From Paludibacteraceae bacterium (GTDB lineage: Bacteria > Bacteroidota > Bacteroidia > Bacteroidales > Paludibacteraceae): a stretch of DNA of 64,000 nucleotides. Made by a program: the position numbers and the translations under genes. Positions 62,874 to 64,000 of the stretch are shown here, piece by piece. Under the pieces are notes generated by a model. The model was not told where the DNA came from and did not search any database. It saw only the letters and a list, made by a program, of their open reading frames with translations. The stretch spans positions 62,001-126,000 of the forward strand of contig JAFXPK010000053.1 in assembly GCA_017527905.1 (NCBI GenBank), read 5' to 3'. Each line of letters begins with the position of its first letter. The stretch's first letter is position 1.

Positions 62874-63071
62874 ATGCCAAAAGTAAAGACTAATTCCGGT
62901 GCCAAAAAGAGGTTTGCCCTTACCGGATCAGGAAAGATTAAAAGAAAGCATGCATTCAAACGTCACATTTTGACGAAGAAGACGAAGAAGCAGAAGTTGG
63001 GATTGACTCACATGGGGCTTGTTTCAACAGCTGACATGAAGAGTGTAAGAAGCTTGCTTTGCTTACGTTAA
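62874..63071 (+). CDS. rpmI: Ribosomal protein bL35
   Basis: 65 residues: [41 protein letters not shown], highly basic, normal length. Second gene of the infC operon, 41 bp after infC. Confidence 0.95.
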   Translation: MPKVKTNSGAKKRFALTGSGKIKRKHAFKRHILTKKTKKQKLGLTHMGLVSTADMKSVRSLLCLR

Positions 63072-63149
63072 AAAACTTAGTATTAATCGATTGTTTAGCA
63101 TGAAGTTCTCATTCAATTGAGGCGCTAACGGTCACAAATTTTTAAGAAA

Positions 63150-63500
63150 ATGCCAAGATCAGTAAATCACGTTGCTTCAAGAGCAAAGAGAAAGAAAATT
63201 TTGAAACTCACCAGAGGTTACTATGGTGCAAGAAAGAACGTTTGGACAGTTGCAAAGAACACTTGGGAGAAGGGTCTTTTGTATGCTTTCCGCGATCGTA
63301 GAAATAAGAAACGTAACTTCCGCGCATTGTGGATCCAACGTATCAACGCCGCAGCTCGTTTGGAAGGTATGTCCTACTCTCAATTGATGGGCGCTATCCA
63401 CAAATCAGGTATCGAAATGAACCGTAAGGTGTTGGCTGACTTAGCCATGAACCAACCTGAGGCGTTCAAGGCAGTGGTAGAGAAAGTAAAGAACGCTTAA
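63150..63500 (+). CDS. rplT: Ribosomal protein bL20
   Basis: 116 residues: [37 protein letters not shown], with the C-terminal RNA-binding part [33 protein letters not shown]. Assembles the 50S subunit and, in some bacteria, represses its own operon. Third gene of infC-rpmI-rplT, 78 bp after rpmI. Confidence 0.96.
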   Translation: MPRSVNHVASRAKRKKILKLTRGYYGARKNVWTVAKNTWEKGLLYAFRDRRNKKRNFRALWIQRINAAARLEGMSYSQLMGAIHKSGIEMNRKVLADLAMNQPEAFKAVVEKVKNA

Positions 63501-63522
63501 GCCGTTCCACTCGCATAACAGA

Positions 63523-63555
63523 AGAGGTTGCCTTCGGGTAGCCTCTTTTTTTTTG
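63523..63555 (+). terminator. Terminator of the infC-rpmI-rplT operon
   Basis: AAGAGG and CCTCTT with inner GCC-TTCG-GGT pairing, followed by eight T. Confidence 0.9.
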
Positions 63556-63595
63556 CATGTCCAAGCAGGCGCACATCACAACCCGCCAAAAACAG

Positions 63596-63630
63596 AACAG
63601 GAGGCCTATAGGAAGCCTCCTGTTTCGTTT
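63596..63630. terminator. Hairpin, terminator for the small peptide gene or backup for rplT
   Basis: AACAGGAGGC (63596-63605) and GCCTCCTGTT (63615-63624), a perfect 10-bp stem. T-rich runs follow on both strands (GTTTCGTTT forward; CTGTTTTT reverse), so it may act in both directions. Confidence 0.7.
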
Positions 63631-63695
63631 GCACCATACCTTATAGGTGAAACATTAACTCGTTATTAACTTACCCACGCAAGAACAAACACATA

Positions 63696-63926
63696 TCACT
63701 CGTAAAAGCTTTGTTGTTCCTCCGCGGATGTGAACTTACTCGTCATGTCAGAGAACAATTGTTCTGACCCAAGATTCTCTTCAACAGGCTCCTGAAGTAC
63801 CATGTCAGGCTCTGGCTCAACGTTAGCAGCACTCAACTCACAAGTATTGTTCAAGTGGTTTTGATAGATTACTGCAGCGGCGGCGCAAACACCCAACACT
63901 GCGAAAATTGCGATTCCTTTTTTCAT
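63696..63926 (-). CDS. Small exported peptide, NVEALA-like
   Basis: 76 residues. A leader with a hydrophobic core (MKKGIAIFAVLGVCAAAAVIY), a short polar part and the motif ELSAANVEPEPD, close to the LANVEALA motif that ends the leader of NVEALA-type peptides in Bacteroidetes. The remainder (VLQEPVEENLGSEQLFSDMTSKF...) is acidic. The NVEALA peptides have no settled function; they often lie beside six-bladed beta-propeller (BF3526-like) genes, which would be beyond the right edge. The sequence from 63927 to the edge shows no gene. Confidence 0.55.
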   Translation of the reverse strand: MKKGIAIFAVLGVCAAAAVIYQNHLNNTCELSAANVEPEPDMVLQEPVEENLGSEQLFSDMTSKFTSAEEQQSFYE

Positions 63927-64000
63927 GGCCGTAGAAATTTTAGTTCGACATACACATTAATAATAAGCGTGAGATTTTTCAACCGTCACAATCCAAACTT

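Overview
The window looks like chromosomal DNA of a Bacteroidales bacterium, probably an uncultured gut or rumen lineage. Evidence: at least a dozen promoters fit the Bacteroidetes form (TTG, 19-21 bp, TAnnTTTG); several secreted proteins end in type IX secretion (T9SS) sorting domains; there is a PorP/SprF-type gene, BspA-like leucine-rich repeat proteins, a short eukaryote/archaeal-type ProRS, and a secreted GH9 cellulase. Base composition is roughly balanced and even. I see no prophage, integrase, transposase, CRISPR array or rRNA operon. Taxonomy is inferred from gene content only.

Layout. 1-10 kb: a cut-off DUF4199 membrane protein, the SRP RNA placed 1 nt before tRNA-Thr, recQ, a SAM methyltransferase, a DUF4403 protein, a YcxB-like/recJ pair and a ClC transporter with CBS domains. 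10-14.4 kb: a three-gene envelope operon (beta-barrel, OmpA-like, PorP/SprF) downstream of proS. 14.5-21 kb: three secreted proteins (PstS-like binding protein, an 811-aa protein with a Cys/His domain, a DUF4832-like TIM barrel) and a lipoprotein. 21.1-22.4 kb: an intact RhuM-type gene between two fragments that repeat its start. 22.5-27.9 kb: an unknown protein, then mazG, a GT2 glycosyltransferase, lysA and lysC. 27.9-36.5 kb: GH9 cellulase; histidine phosphatase, aguB and aguA (agmatine to putrescine); a large CotH protein. 36.9-42.7 kb: serS, FKBP lipoprotein, O-methyltransferase, a BspA-like protein and an isolated hisB. 43-48.4 kb: DUF2339 protein, lipoprotein, topB. 48.9-55 kb: a beta-barrel, an LTA-synthase-like enzyme, miaB, divergent lptB and an M28 lipoprotein. 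55.1-62 kb: tRNA-Glu, a sorting-domain-only protein, a two-module secreted protein, thrS and a second BspA-like protein. 62.2-64 kb: infC-rpmI-rplT, with infC apparently starting at AUU, and a NVEALA-like small peptide gene.

Most of the window is housekeeping and envelope biology. ATGA overlaps (ycxB/recJ, the PorP operon, OMT/FKBP, lipoprotein/topB, LTA synthase/miaB) suggest coupled translation. The secreted proteins probably leave through T9SS, to which the PorP/SprF operon may contribute. I did not find a clear new defence or biosynthetic system. The items most worth a second look are the RhuM locus with three copies of one start site and a set of palindromes, the 811-aa secreted Cys/His protein, the SRP RNA/tRNA arrangement, the AUU start of infC and several families of intergenic repeats.
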